64,000 bases of DNA from positions 1 through 64,000 of the forward strand of contig CATONX010000008.1 in NCBI GenBank assembly GCA_951801675.1, given 5' to 3'. The position numbers were made by a program, and so were the translations under genes. Numbering within the stretch: position 1 is the first letter of the stretch; each line of letters opens with the position of its first letter. The DNA is from an uncultured Eubacteriales bacterium. Lineage in GTDB: Bacteria; Bacillota; Clostridia; Oscillospirales; Acutalibacteraceae. Of the stretch, positions 17,847-27,076 are shown in pieces. The notes beneath the pieces were generated by a model, which saw only the letters and a program-made list of their open reading frames with translations, did no database searches and was not told where the DNA came from.

Positions 17847-19316
17847 GTGAAGAAGCAATATGACGTAATCATCGCCGGCGCCGGCGTGGCAGGGCTTTAC
17901 GCGGCGCTCAACCTGCCCGGTTCCCTGCGGGTGCTCATGGTATGCAAGCGGGAGCTGACCTTGTCCAACAGCGCGCTGGCCCAGGGCGGTGTGGCCGCAG
18001 TGGTGGACACGACCCACGACAATTATAAGCTGCACATTGCCGACACGCTGATTGCAGGCGGCTATAAAAACAATCTGGCGGCGCTGGAGGTTCTCGTAAA
18101 GGAAGGCCCCGGCGACGTGCTCAACCTCTTGAGCCTGGGGGTGGACTTTGACGAAGACTCCTCCGGTAACATCCAGATGACCCTGGAGGGCGGCCACTCC
18201 CGCCGGCGCATCCTCCATCATAAGGACAACACCGGCTGGGAAATCGTCAACAAGCTCATCGACCGGGTCAAGGCCCTGCCGAACGTGGACATTCGCGAAA
18301 ATGCACAGCTTTGTTCTTTGCAAAAGGCGGCGGACGGGTTTTGGGGCTTTCTGTTCCAGAACGGGGAAATGGCACCGGTCTTTGCGCCCTATGTGATCCT
18401 TGCCACCGGTGGCATCGGCCGGGTGTACCAGTACACCACCAACTCCGCCATCGCCACCGGAGACGGCATCACCTTTGCAAGCGAAATGGGCGCTCGGATC
18501 AAAAACCTGAGCCTGGTGCAGTTTCATCCCACCGTGTTTGCCACCGCGCCGGGCGGGGAACGGTTTCTCATTTCCGAGGCGGTGCGGGGCGAGGGCGCGG
18601 TGCTTCTCAACTGCAACGGAGAGCGGTTCATGCACCGCTACGACGAGCGCGAGGAGCTGGCCCCCCGGGACGTGGTGTCCGGGGCCATCATGCAGGAGGC
18701 CCGGCGCACCGGCAGCGACAAGTTCTATCTGAACATCTCCTTTAAAGACACCGATTATCTGAAAAACCGGTTTCCGAACATCTACGCCCGCTGCCTGCAG
18801 GAAGGGGTGGACATCACCCGGGATAAAATTCCGATCTTCCCCTGCCAGCATTACCTGATGGGCGGTATCGACGTGGACCTTCATTCCAAGACCACCATCG
18901 ACGGGCTGTACGCCTGCGGGGAATGCTCCCATACGGGCGTTCATGGGCTCAACCGGCTGGCATCCAATTCCCTGCTGGAGGCGCTGGTCTTTTCCCGCCG
19001 GGCCGCGGCGGACATTGCCCGCCAGGCTAAGCCCGGTTACCAGCCGGTCTCCGAGCCTTCCCCCATCCGCACCGAGGGCATCCCGATCCCTTCGGGACTG
19101 CGCACGCAAATCCGGGACATTATGCAAAGCTCTCACTTTGTGGTTCCCAATCCAGCCGCCGCCCGGGAGGGCCTGGGGCGGGTGGAGCGTATCCGCGGTA
19201 TGCTGTCGTCCGGCAGCTTTGCGGTGACGCCGGAATACGTGGAGGTCAAGAGCCTGGCCACAGTGGCCTCCATCATCCTCAAGGAAGCGAGCGAGCGCAA
19301 GGAAGGCCGTTCGTAA
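17847..19316 (+). CDS. nadB: L-aspartate oxidase
   Basis: This 489-residue flavoprotein oxidises L-aspartate to iminoaspartate, the first step of de novo NAD synthesis. The FAD dinucleotide motif is IIAGAGVAGLYAAL (residues 8-21). The active-site region is seen as SNSALAQGGVAAV, then FHPTVF, EAVRGEGAVLLN, and the covalent-flavin-family phrase THTGVHGLNRLASNSLLEAL in the form SHTGVHGLNRLASNSL. The C-terminal helical cap is shorter than in the enteric enzyme. I chose GTG 17847 because AGGGTGG lies 8 bases upstream; GTG 17835, four residues longer, is inside that site. nadC follows, but nadA is not in the window. Confidence 0.94.
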   Translation: MKKQYDVIIAGAGVAGLYAALNLPGSLRVLMVCKRELTLSNSALAQGGVAAVVDTTHDNYKLHIADTLIAGGYKNNLAALEVLVKEGPGDVLNLLSLGVDFDEDSSGNIQMTLEGGHSRRRILHHKDNTGWEIVNKLIDRVKALPNVDIRENAQLCSLQKAADGFWGFLFQNGEMAPVFAPYVILATGGIGRVYQYTTNSAIATGDGITFASEMGARIKNLSLVQFHPTVFATAPGGERFLISEAVRGEGAVLLNCNGERFMHRYDEREELAPRDVVSGAIMQEARRTGSDKFYLNISFKDTDYLKNRFPNIYARCLQEGVDITRDKIPIFPCQHYLMGGIDVDLHSKTTIDGLYACGECSHTGVHGLNRLASNSLLEALVFSRRAAADIARQAKPGYQPVSEPSPIRTEGIPIPSGLRTQIRDIMQSSHFVVPNPAAAREGLGRVERIRGMLSSGSFAVTPEYVEVKSLATVASIILKEASERKEGRS

Positions 19317-19389
19317 AGCGCCCCCCTCCCATTCACCACTTAACTTCCCGGCCTGACCGGCCGGTTTTCAACAAAGGAGCGATCAAGTT

Positions 19390-20229
19390 ATGCGCCTGCC
19401 CCTCTTTTCGGTCGACGACGTGATCAAGCGCGCCCTAGCCGAGGACATTACGTATCTGGATACCACCACCGACTACCTGATTGAAGAAGACGAGAGAGGC
19501 GACGCCTATCTTCTTTCCAAAGCAGACGGGGTCCTGTGTGGCTTGGAAGTAGCCATGCGGGTCTTTCAGCTGCTCGATCCCTATTTCTCCTACCAAGCGA
19601 ACAAGGCGGACTCAGAGCACATCAAAAAGGGCGAGCGGATCGCCTCCCTGTGCGGGCATACCCGGGCGCTGTTAAAAGGCGAGCGCACGGCGCTCAACCT
19701 GTTGCAGCATATGTCCGGCATCGCTACGGCCACGGCCCAAGCGGTGGCGCTGGTGGAGGGGACGAACGCCACCATCGTGGACACCCGCAAGACCCTGCCG
19801 GGGCTTCGCAGCCTGCAAAAGTACGCGGTGACGGTGGGCGGCGGACGCAACCACCGGTATAACCTGTCCGACGCGGCCATGCTCAAGGACAACCACATCG
19901 ACGCGGCGGGCGGGATCACTCCTGCCATCGAAAAGCTGCGCGGCAAGGTGGGGCACATGGTCAACATCGAGGTGGAAACCCGCAACCTGGACGAAGTGAA
20001 GGAAGCGCTGGCCGCCAAGGCCGACATCATCATGCTCGACAACATGGACTGCGACACCATGCGCCAGGCGGTGGCACTGACCGCGGGGCGGGCGGTGCTG
20101 GAAGCGTCGGGCGGAATCACCGCCGCTACCTTGCGGGCGGTCGCCGAGACCGGGGTGGACATCATCTCGATTGGAGCGCTGACCCATTCGGTGCAGGCGT
20201 TTGACATCTCGATGAAGTACGGCGTCTGA
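19390..20229 (+). CDS. nadC: Nicotinate-nucleotide pyrophosphorylase (quinolinate phosphoribosyltransferase)
   Basis: This 279-residue enzyme converts quinolinate and PRPP to nicotinate mononucleotide, CO2 and pyrophosphate. The signature phrases are ERTALNLLQHMSGIAT (about residues 98-113), DTRKTLPGLRSLQKYAV (about 133-149), GGGRNHRYNLSDA, and LKDNHI, which together form the active site of the alpha/beta barrel. The length is standard. The start ATG at 19390 follows AAAGGAGCGATCAAGTT. The 73-base gap from nadB suggests one transcript. It ends without an obvious terminator before yqhQ. Confidence 0.95.
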   Translation: MRLPLFSVDDVIKRALAEDITYLDTTTDYLIEEDERGDAYLLSKADGVLCGLEVAMRVFQLLDPYFSYQANKADSEHIKKGERIASLCGHTRALLKGERTALNLLQHMSGIATATAQAVALVEGTNATIVDTRKTLPGLRSLQKYAVTVGGGRNHRYNLSDAAMLKDNHIDAAGGITPAIEKLRGKVGHMVNIEVETRNLDEVKEALAAKADIIMLDNMDCDTMRQAVALTAGRAVLEASGGITAATLRAVAETGVDIISIGALTHSVQAFDISMKYGV

Positions 20230-20387
20230 TTTTTGGGAAACCTGACCGGACAAACGCGGTTTTTTCTGTGAATTTTCTGTGAAATGGTTGAATCGCACAC
20301 AAGAATGGATTATAGTATACATAGCTGGTATACAAAATCCGGCAATTGGCCGTATCCACACGTACGGCCGGATTACGGGGGAACGCA

Positions 20388-21470
20388 ATGGCAAAAGAAA
20401 AGCGGAAAAAGAAACCATACACCTCCATCGGCGGGCAGGCCCTGATCGAAGGGATTATGATGCGCGGCCCGGGGCATTCTTCCATCTCGGTGCGGCACAC
20501 CAATGGGGAAATCATCACCGAATACTTAGAGGCGGCCTCCCTTCGGGACCGGCATCCGATTTTAAAAATCCCGCTGCTGCGCGGGGTGGTGGCTTTTATT
20601 GAGTCGCTGATGGTCGGCTTCAAGGCGCTGACAAAGTCTATGGAGCTTTCGGGCCTGGCGGACTTAGAGGAGGACGACGAAGAAGAGCCCTCCAAGTTTG
20701 AAACCTGGATCACCAACACCTTTGGGGACAAGCTATTTAGTGTTCTTACGGTGATTGCCACCGTGCTGGCGGTGATCTTAGGGGTGGGCCTGTTCTTCTT
20801 TGTGCCCAGCCTGCTCTTTAACGGGCTGCAATCGCTGGTGGGGGCGGATATCTCCGGCTGGCGGGCGCTGTTCGAAGGCGTCCTCAAGATCGTGATTTTT
20901 CTTACCTATGTGATTCTCATTTCCCAGATGAAGGAGATCCGCCGGGTGTTCGAATACCACGGGGCGGAGCACAAAACCATCTTTTGCTTTGAAGCAAACG
21001 AAGAGCTGACGGTGGAAAACGTGCGCAAACAGCGCCGGTTCCATCCCCGCTGCGGCACCAGCTTCCTGCTGACCATGCTGCTGGTGGGCATTTTGGTTTC
21101 CTATATTCTGGCGGCCACCACCACTCTTGACGACAACATCTGGCTGTGGACGCCCATGAAAATCCTTCTGGTGCCGGTGATTATGGCGCTGGGCTTTGAA
21201 TGCATCAAGCTCGCGGGCAAGTACGACAACCTGTTTACCCGCATCATCGCCGCACCCGGCCTTTGGATGCAGCGCATCACCACCAAGGAGCCCCACGACG
21301 ACCAGATCGAAGTGGCGATCACGGCCTTAAAAGCGGTGCTCCCGGGCGGAGAAGCTTACCTGACCAAGAAGCCAGAGGAGGACGCGGCGTCAAAGGAAGA
21401 CGCTTCGGCGTTGAAGGAAGAGCCGGCGCCACAGGCCCCGGTTTCGCCCCAGGAGGAAGCGGTGCAATGA
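20388..21470 (+). CDS. yqhQ: YqhQ-type DUF1385 membrane protein
   Basis: This 360-residue protein belongs to the DUF1385/YqhQ family, widespread in Firmicutes and of unknown biochemical role. Near the N-terminus it has the family phrase GGQALIEGIMMRGP. It then has about four membrane helices (around residues 125-145, 160-180, 220-240 and 255-275), and between them the strongly conserved EYHGAEHKT and FHPRCGTSFL motifs, with histidines and a cysteine that suggest metal binding. The C-terminal tail is Ala/Glu/Pro-rich. I chose ATG 20388 because GGGGGAA precedes it. The stop overlaps the prmC start as ATGA. Confidence 0.9.
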   Translation: MAKEKRKKKPYTSIGGQALIEGIMMRGPGHSSISVRHTNGEIITEYLEAASLRDRHPILKIPLLRGVVAFIESLMVGFKALTKSMELSGLADLEEDDEEEPSKFETWITNTFGDKLFSVLTVIATVLAVILGVGLFFFVPSLLFNGLQSLVGADISGWRALFEGVLKIVIFLTYVILISQMKEIRRVFEYHGAEHKTIFCFEANEELTVENVRKQRRFHPRCGTSFLLTMLLVGILVSYILAATTTLDDNIWLWTPMKILLVPVIMALGFECIKLAGKYDNLFTRIIAAPGLWMQRITTKEPHDDQIEVAITALKAVLPGGEAYLTKKPEEDAASKEDASALKEEPAPQAPVSPQEEAVQ

Positions 21471-22357
21471 GCAGCTACCGGCAGGAATACGCCTGGGCGA
21501 AAGAACTGCTGACAAAGGCAGGGTGTGATAGCCCTGCCTTTGATGCGCTTTGCCTGTTTTCCCACGCCTTCGGCATGGACCGGACGGGCCTTGCCCTTTC
21601 CGGGGAAAAGAGGGCGGATGAGGAAACGGTCTCCCCTTTTCGCGACCGGGTACGCCGCCGGGCACAGGGGTATCCTCTGCAGTACCTGCTGGGGGAATGG
21701 GAGTTCATGGGCCTTTCCTTCTCGGTAGGAGAGGGGGTTCTCATCCCCCGGGCGGACACGGAGCTTCTGTGTGAAACCGGGCTTTCCTTTTTACAGGGAC
21801 GGCAGACCAAGCGGGTGCTGGAGCTTTGCGCGGGGTCGGGCGCGGTGGCGGTTTCTTTGGCCCATTTTGACCCGGATGCCCAGGTAACAGCTCTCGAAAA
21901 ATCTCCCCAGGCGCTCACTTATCTCCGGCAAAACGTCCAACGGCACAAAAACCGGGTGACGGTGGTGGAAGGGGACGTGCTGGTAAAACCGGCAAAGGAC
22001 GCGGTTTACGACCTGATTTTGTCAAATCCCCCTTACATTCCGGCAGGGGAAATCGAAGGGCTGATGAAAGAAGTATCCTTCGAGCCGCGCATGGCGCTCG
22101 ACGGCGGGGAGGACGGCCTATTGTTCTACCGGGCTATTCTCACCCATTACCCGCATCTTCTCTGCACGGGCGGGATGCTGGCGGTGGAGATTGGTGCGGA
22201 GCAAGGAGAGCAGGTGCGGCGTTTGTTTGAAGATGCCGGGTTTTCTCAGGTTGCGGTGGGCCGGGATTTGGCCGGGCTCGACCGGGTGGTGAGCGGGATT
22301 TGGCCGGGCGGCGCACGAACGGCTCCTGTTTGCAATTTCGATAGGAATACAGTATAA
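21467..22357 (+). CDS. prmC: Peptide chain release factor N5-glutamine methyltransferase
   Basis: This 296-residue methyltransferase modifies the GGQ glutamine of release factors RF1 and RF2 using S-adenosylmethionine. The N-terminal helical domain (residues 1-80) is followed by a Rossmann-type catalytic domain. The SAM-binding loop is LELCAGSGAVAVSLA and the substrate-site motif is SNPPYIPAGEI (about residue 185), with the family phrase EPRMALDGGEDGL nearby. The first bases overlap yqhQ as ATGA, so translation is coupled. A yqhQ-prmC neighbourhood is common in Clostridia. The C-terminus runs a few residues beyond the usual end (PVCNFDRNTV). Confidence 0.94.
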   Translation: MSSYRQEYAWAKELLTKAGCDSPAFDALCLFSHAFGMDRTGLALSGEKRADEETVSPFRDRVRRRAQGYPLQYLLGEWEFMGLSFSVGEGVLIPRADTELLCETGLSFLQGRQTKRVLELCAGSGAVAVSLAHFDPDAQVTALEKSPQALTYLRQNVQRHKNRVTVVEGDVLVKPAKDAVYDLILSNPPYIPAGEIEGLMKEVSFEPRMALDGGEDGLLFYRAILTHYPHLLCTGGMLAVEIGAEQGEQVRRLFEDAGFSQVAVGRDLAGLDRVVSGIWPGGARTAPVCNFDRNTV

Positions 22358-22518
22358 TACATTCTATATGAATCGAATTTGGTTCCAGCGGCTTTTTGCC
22401 GGTTTTGGAGCCTGTAACGACGACCGAAAGCCCCTTTTTCCTTCTGCGCAAAATAAGGGGCGTTTTTCTGATTGGGATTTTACAGCCGGGCGCGCAGCGG
22501 CGGAATGGGGCGAAACAT

Positions 22519-23697
22519 ATGGCAGCAGAGAAAAACAGCAAAAGCACGGTCACCCCGGCGTCCGACCGGAAAAAGGCACTGGAAACGGCGCTTTTGAGCA
22601 TTGAACGGCAGTTTGGCAAAGGCGCGGTCATGAAACTAGGGCAGAACAGCGGCATGCAGGTGGAGAGCATTTCCACCGGCTCCTTGGGGCTGGACCTGGC
22701 CCTTGGCATCGGCGGTGTTCCGCGGGGCCGGATCGTGGAAATCTACGGCCCGGAATCCTCCGGTAAGACCACCTTGGCGCTGCATGTGGTGGCCCAGGCC
22801 CAGAAGGCGGGCGGCGAAGCGGCCTTTATCGACGTGGAGCACGCGTTGGACCCGGTTTACGCCAAAGCTTTGGGGGTGGACATTGATTCGCTCCTGGTGT
22901 CCCAGCCGGACACGGGCGAACAGGCGCTGGAAATCACAGAAGCGCTGGTGCGCTCAGGCGCTCTGGACGTGGTGGTGGTGGACTCGGTGGCAGCTCTGGT
23001 TCCCCGGGCGGAAATCGACGGGGAAATGGGCGACTCCCATGTGGGTCTGCAGGCCCGTCTGATGTCCCAGGCGCTGCGCAAGCTGGCGGGCGCCATCGCC
23101 AAGTCCAACTGCGTGGCGATTTTCATCAACCAGCTGCGGGAAAAGGTGGGCGTGGTGTACGGAAACCCGGAGGTGACGCCGGGCGGACGGGCGCTCAAGT
23201 TCTATTCCAGCGTGCGCATCGACGTGCGCCGCATCGAAACGCTCAAGAGCGGCACGGAAATGATCGGGTCACGCACCCGGGCGAAGGTGGTCAAGAACAA
23301 GGTGGCCCCTCCCTTCCGGGACGCGGAGTTCGATGTCATGTACGGCCAGGGCATCTCTAAGGTCGGCGAAATTCTGGACTTGGGGGTTAAGCTGGACGTG
23401 TGCCAGAAGAGCGGGTCCTGGTTTTATTATAACGACATGCGTCTGGGCCAGGGCCGGGACAATGCAAAGGTTTTCTTAACCGACAACCCGGACCTTGCAG
23501 ACGAAATCGAAGAAAAAATCCGTCAAAACGCGGATAAGCTTTCTCCTTCCCGCGCCAAAGCAAAAGCGGCGGAGGAAAAGAAAGCGGCAGCGGCCGCTGC
23601 CCCTGCGGCGCCGGCCGAAGCGCCCGCACCTTCACCGGCACCTGCCCGGGCTTCCAAAAAGCCCAGCGTGGACATTCTGGTGGACGACGACGAATAA
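22519..23697 (+). CDS. recA: Recombinase RecA
   Basis: This 392-residue protein is the central strand-exchange ATPase of homologous recombination and SOS signalling. Walker A is GPESSGKTT (residues 77-85). Walker B is [10 protein letters not shown], loop L2 starts in [15 protein letters not shown], and [12 protein letters not shown] is conserved. After residue 340 a tail rich in Lys, Ala and Pro ends in an acidic VDDDE; this linker is longer than in most relatives. I chose ATG 22519 because GGGGCG precedes it and MAAEKNSKS fits the family; a longer reading to 22396 has no support. I saw no good Firmicutes SOS box upstream. Confidence 0.97.
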   Translation: MAAEKNSKSTVTPASDRKKALETALLSIERQFGKGAVMKLGQNSGMQVESISTGSLGLDLALGIGGVPRGRIVEIYGPESSGKTTLALHVVAQAQKAGGEAAFIDVEHALDPVYAKALGVDIDSLLVSQPDTGEQALEITEALVRSGALDVVVVDSVAALVPRAEIDGEMGDSHVGLQARLMSQALRKLAGAIAKSNCVAIFINQLREKVGVVYGNPEVTPGGRALKFYSSVRIDVRRIETLKSGTEMIGSRTRAKVVKNKVAPPFRDAEFDVMYGQGISKVGEILDLGVKLDVCQKSGSWFYYNDMRLGQGRDNAKVFLTDNPDLADEIEEKIRQNADKLSPSRAKAKAAEEKKAAAAAAPAAPAEAPAPSPAPARASKKPSVDILVDDDE

Positions 23698-23780
23698 ACA
23701 AAATGGAAAGCAAGGACCCACGGCTCTCTTTTGGGCGGGAAAACGCGCGGCCCTTCTATGCGTAAGGAATGGCGGTTAGC

Positions 23781-24425
23781 ATGAAAATCACTTCCATCAA
23801 AAAACGAAAGAACCATATGTATTCCATTTGGTCCTACCCGGACCTGGTGGCAATGCTCGACGCCGATACCATTGCAAAGGCCGGGCTGCGGGAGGGCGTG
23901 GAAATCAGCGAAGAGGAACTTGACGACCTCAAGGAGAAATCCCTGTTTCACTGCGCGAAGGAACGTGCCCTTGGCCTTCTTTCCCGCCGGGAGCATTCTC
24001 GTTATGAGATCGTCAACAAGCTGAAAAACTATTATGAGCCCGATCTCGCCCAGGCGGTGGCCGAGAACCTGACAAAGGCTGGCCTGCTCGACGACAGCCG
24101 CTTTGCTCAGCTCTACGCCCAGGAGCTCATCGAAAAGAAATACTACGCTCCCGCCCGGGTAGAGCGGGAGCTTCGCACCCGGGGCATCGACCGGGAAACG
24201 GCTGGGGCGGTGCTTGACACCATCGAGGCGGACCCCAGGGAACGCATTACGGCTTACTTGGACCGGCGGTGCTACGGGAAGCTGAACACCGACCGGGAGG
24301 TCAAACACGCCTTTTCCACCCTTTACCGGCTTGGCTGGCGGTCGGACCAGCTCAAGCACGTTCTGCGCGAGTACATGGAGAAAAACGAAATCGCGACCCA
24401 AATAGGAGGATCGGATGAATCATAA
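23781..24425 (+). CDS. recX: Regulatory protein RecX
   Basis: This 214-residue protein matches RecX, which binds RecA filaments and limits their activity. Three tandem three-helix repeats are visible; the phrases ALGLLSRREHSRYEIVNKL and LLDDSRFAQLYAQELI are characteristic. The N-terminal 55 residues form an extra beta-like region common in clostridial RecX. I chose ATG 23781 because the in-frame ATG 23769 lies directly on the AAGGA sequence that would serve as ribosome binding site; the choice changes four residues. It follows recA by 83 bases and overlaps rimO by 11 bases. Confidence 0.9.
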   Translation: MKITSIKKRKNHMYSIWSYPDLVAMLDADTIAKAGLREGVEISEEELDDLKEKSLFHCAKERALGLLSRREHSRYEIVNKLKNYYEPDLAQAVAENLTKAGLLDDSRFAQLYAQELIEKKYYAPARVERELRTRGIDRETAGAVLDTIEADPRERITAYLDRRCYGKLNTDREVKHAFSTLYRLGWRSDQLKHVLREYMEKNEIATQIGGSDES

Positions 24426-25761
24426 GGTAGGAATGATTTCGCTGGGCTGTCCCAAAAACCTGGTGGACGGGGAAATGATGCTGGCGAAGCTCAGACAAGC
24501 GGGTTTTCAAATCGTCACCGACGTGGACGAGGCGGACGCCATTATTGTCAACACTTGCGGCTTTATTGAAGACGCCAAAAAGGAAGCCATCGACAACATT
24601 TTGGAAATGGCCCAGCTCAAGCAGGAGGGAACCATCCGCGCGGTAGTGGTGACCGGTTGCCTAGCCGAGCGGTACCAGGCGGAAGTCAAAAAGGAAATCC
24701 CGGAGGTGGACGCGGTCATCGGCATCGGGAAGAACGCGGACATCGCCCAGGTGGTGACGGACGCCCTGGCGGGAGTCCAGACGGAAGTTTTTCCGCCCAA
24801 GGACTGCCTTTGCCTGGACGGCGAGCGCGTTTTGGCTACGCCTCCCTTTTGTGCCTACCTGCGCATTGCCGACGGGTGTGACAACTGCTGTTCCTACTGC
24901 GCGATCCCCATGATCCGGGGACGGTTTCGCAGCCGGCCCATGGAAGAAATCATAGAAGAGGCCAAAACCCTTGTGAAAAACGGGGCGAAGGAACTCATTC
25001 TCATCGCTCAGGATACCACCCGTTATGGGGAGGACCTTTACGGGGAGTTGCGTCTGCCTGCACTTCTTCGCGAACTGTGCAAAATCGACGGCCTTTCCTG
25101 GCTGCGTCTGCTATACTGTTATCCGGACCGGATTACCGACGAGCTTCTTTCGGTGATGGCGCAGGAAGAAAAGGTGCTGCCTTATCTGGATCTTCCCTTG
25201 CAGCACGCGGACGCGACCATTCTGCGGGCGATGAACCGCGCCGGCGACCGCCGGTCCTTGACGAAATTGATTAAGCACATCCGGGAGATGGTGCCGGACG
25301 TGACGTTGCGCACCACACTGATTGTGGGCTTCCCCGGCGAGGGGGGCAAAGAGTTTGCCACGCTTGCTCAGTTTATCAAGGACGTGCGCTTCGATCACCT
25401 GGGCTGCTTTGCCTATTCGCCGGAGGAGGGTACTCCCGCTGCGGCGATGGGTTCCCAGGTCCCTGAGGACGTCAAACAACGCCGCCAAGAGATCATTATG
25501 GAGGAGCAGTCCCGGATCGTGGAGCGGCGGCTGAAATCGAAAAAGGGAAAGACGCTGCCGGTGCTGGTGGAAGGCTTCGACGCCTACGCCGAGTGCTGGT
25601 ACGGCCGCACGGCTGCGGACGCGCCGGACATCGACGGCAAGGTATTTTTCCACGTGAAAGCCCCGGTTTCTCCCGGCGACCTTCTTTCTGTAACCATCAC
25701 TGGGTATCTGGATTATGACCTGGTGGGGGAAGAAGCGCCCGACGGCCCGCATAAATCGTAA
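24415..25761 (+). CDS. rimO: Ribosomal protein uS12 methylthiotransferase RimO
   Basis: This 448-residue radical-SAM enzyme adds a methylthio group to an aspartate of ribosomal protein S12. The N-terminal UPF0004 domain carries three cluster cysteines (C12, C48, C82). The radical-SAM motif CX3CX2C lies at C155, C159 and C162 within DGCDNCCSYC, and a C-terminal TRAM domain (about residues 375-440) ends the protein. The phrase VGFPGEGGKEF and the S12-type rather than tRNA-type layout favour RimO over MiaB. The ribosome binding site AGGAGGA overlaps the end of recX. Confidence 0.93.
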   Translation: MNHKVGMISLGCPKNLVDGEMMLAKLRQAGFQIVTDVDEADAIIVNTCGFIEDAKKEAIDNILEMAQLKQEGTIRAVVVTGCLAERYQAEVKKEIPEVDAVIGIGKNADIAQVVTDALAGVQTEVFPPKDCLCLDGERVLATPPFCAYLRIADGCDNCCSYCAIPMIRGRFRSRPMEEIIEEAKTLVKNGAKELILIAQDTTRYGEDLYGELRLPALLRELCKIDGLSWLRLLYCYPDRITDELLSVMAQEEKVLPYLDLPLQHADATILRAMNRAGDRRSLTKLIKHIREMVPDVTLRTTLIVGFPGEGGKEFATLAQFIKDVRFDHLGCFAYSPEEGTPAAAMGSQVPEDVKQRRQEIIMEEQSRIVERRLKSKKGKTLPVLVEGFDAYAECWYGRTAADAPDIDGKVFFHVKAPVSPGDLLSVTITGYLDYDLVGEEAPDGPHKS

Positions 25762-25778
25762 GTAAAGGATGGCAGCCG

Positions 25779-26345
25779 ATGAATACACCCAACAAACTAA
25801 CCATTGTGCGCATCGCCATGTCGCCGGTTTTTTTGTTTTTCCTGCTGATGCCTGCAATCCCCCATCATTTTCTGATTACCGCGGCGGTGTTCGCCCTGGC
25901 CTCCCTGACCGACATGATCGACGGGAAGCTGGCCCGGCGAAACAACCAGATCACCTCCTTTGGGAAGTTCCTGGACCCGCTGGCGGATAAAATCATGATC
26001 ACCTGCGCGCTCATCGGGTTCGTATCGCTGGGCTTGATCAGCCCCTGGTTTGCGGTCATCATCCTGGTGCGTGAATTCCTGGTGACCTCCCTGCGGCTGG
26101 TGGCCTCCGGGCAGGGCAAGGTGATCGCGGCGAACTTCTGGGGAAAGATGAAAACCGTCAGCCAGATTACCGCGATCCTGCTGATTCTGCTGGTGGAAGA
26201 GGCCGTGTACCTGCGTTTGCTTGAGCCCGGCTTCCTGCCAAACCTGATCAACACCATCGCTATCGCCATCGCCACCCTCTTTACCATCGTCTCCGGCATT
26301 CAGTACCTGGTTCTCTACAAAGAATACATCGATTATAAAAACTAA
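25779..26345 (+). CDS. pgsA: CDP-diacylglycerol--glycerol-3-phosphate 3-phosphatidyltransferase
   Basis: This 188-residue membrane enzyme makes phosphatidylglycerol phosphate, the precursor of phosphatidylglycerol and cardiolipin. The CDP-alcohol phosphotransferase motif is complete: D-MI-DG-KL-AR, then eight residues, G-KFL-D-PLA-D (about residues 46-71). Five to six membrane helices are predicted. The start ATG at 25779 follows AAAGGATGG and lies 17 bases after rimO, so it is the last gene of the recA-recX-rimO-pgsA block. A terminator follows at 26357. Confidence 0.94.
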   Translation: MNTPNKLTIVRIAMSPVFLFFLLMPAIPHHFLITAAVFALASLTDMIDGKLARRNNQITSFGKFLDPLADKIMITCALIGFVSLGLISPWFAVIILVREFLVTSLRLVASGQGKVIAANFWGKMKTVSQITAILLILLVEEAVYLRLLEPGFLPNLINTIAIAIATLFTIVSGIQYLVLYKEYIDYKN

Positions 26346-26356
26346 CTGGACTTTTT

Positions 26357-26390
26357 GAGCCGCCCGGGTTTTATGGGGCGGCTCTTTTTT
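26357..26390 (+). terminator. Terminator of the recA-pgsA block
   Basis: GAGCCGCCC pairs with GGGCGGCTC around a short loop and is followed by TTTTTT. Confidence 0.88.
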
Positions 26391-26591
26391 GAATCGGTGC
26401 CTCTTGTCTGTGGGGCTTTGTCTTGCACTCTTGCCCGAAAAAGCAGCTTGATTGCACCAGAAACGCAATTCATTTGCGCCACTCGGCACCCGGCGGGAGG
26501 AGAAGCAAACCTCCGATTAAGCTTTCGGTTATGGCCTCGCGCAATAAGAGGCTGTGTCCAGAGCTTTCCGTTGGTATCCCGGCAGACCAAA

Positions 26592-26633
26592 AGAAAAAAA
26601 GCGCCCGGGAGCAAGCCGTCCCGGGCGCTTTTT
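26592..26633 (-). terminator. Bidirectional terminator after the GNAT gene
   Basis: An 11-bp stem AGCGCCCGGGA / TCCCGGGCGCT is flanked by an A-run on one side and a T-run on the other, so it can act in both directions. The 200 bases between this site and the terminator at 26390 show no gene that I can support. Confidence 0.8.
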
Positions 26634-26634
26634 G

Positions 26635-27066
26635 TTATTTTAAGAACTGGTTCATATAAATGTGAGGAACGTGCCCGTCCATGTGCTCTTCGCCGCACAC
26701 AGAGAAGCCCAGCTTTTCGTAAAAGCCCTTCACCCGCACTTGCGCGTCCAGCTTAACCTCCGAAGCGCCAAGTTCCCGGCATTTTTGCATAAGCGCCTCC
26801 ACCAGAGCCCGTCCCCCACCGGTTCCCCGCAGGGACTGGGACACGCAGATACGCCCAATATAGAAAACGCCGTTTCCTTCGTCGAGAACCCGGCCGGTGG
26901 CCGCGGGCGTCCCGTCTTCCTTGTAGAAGACCACGTGCCAGGCGGTCCTGTCCGCTTCGTCCACCTCCTGCTCCCGGGTGTAACCCTGTTCGTCACAGAA
27001 GACGGCGAACCGCACCGCCAGCGCGTCGGCAATGTCCCCATTGGGGGCGATCCACTTCTTTTCCAT
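26635..27066 (-). CDS. GNAT-family N-acetyltransferase
   Basis: This 143-residue protein is a single GNAT domain of the ElaA/YjcF-like type. The acetyl-CoA loop is seen as ICVSQSLRGTGGGRALVEAL (about residues 73-92) and the closing FYEKLGFSVCGEEHMDGHVPHIYM is typical. The acceptor substrate is unknown. The start ATG at 27066 follows AAGGCGGGTATT and lies only 10 bases after typA, so the two genes form one transcript. Confidence 0.88.
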   Translation of the reverse strand: MEKKWIAPNGDIADALAVRFAVFCDEQGYTREQEVDEADRTAWHVVFYKEDGTPAATGRVLDEGNGVFYIGRICVSQSLRGTGGGRALVEALMQKCRELGASEVKLDAQVRVKGFYEKLGFSVCGEEHMDGHVPHIYMNQFLK

Positions 27067-27076
27067 AATACCCGCC

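Noticed and set aside
17814-19136. 440-residue minus-strand reading frame over nadB
   Set aside because: nadB on the other strand carries complete family motifs; the antisense product is His/Val/Gly-rich without domains.
22320-22518. SOS (LexA) box before recA
   Set aside because: CGAATTTGGTTC near the promoter resembles GAAC-N4-GTTC, but the spacing is one base short and one arm does not match.
23523-24401. Long minus-strand reading frame over recA-recX
   Set aside because: It is a shadow of recA and recX; high G+C opens long antisense frames and its protein shows no domain.
26391-26590. Small protein between pgsA and the GNAT gene
   Set aside because: The plus-strand reading frames have no ribosome binding site, odd composition and run into the terminator; no domain is visible.
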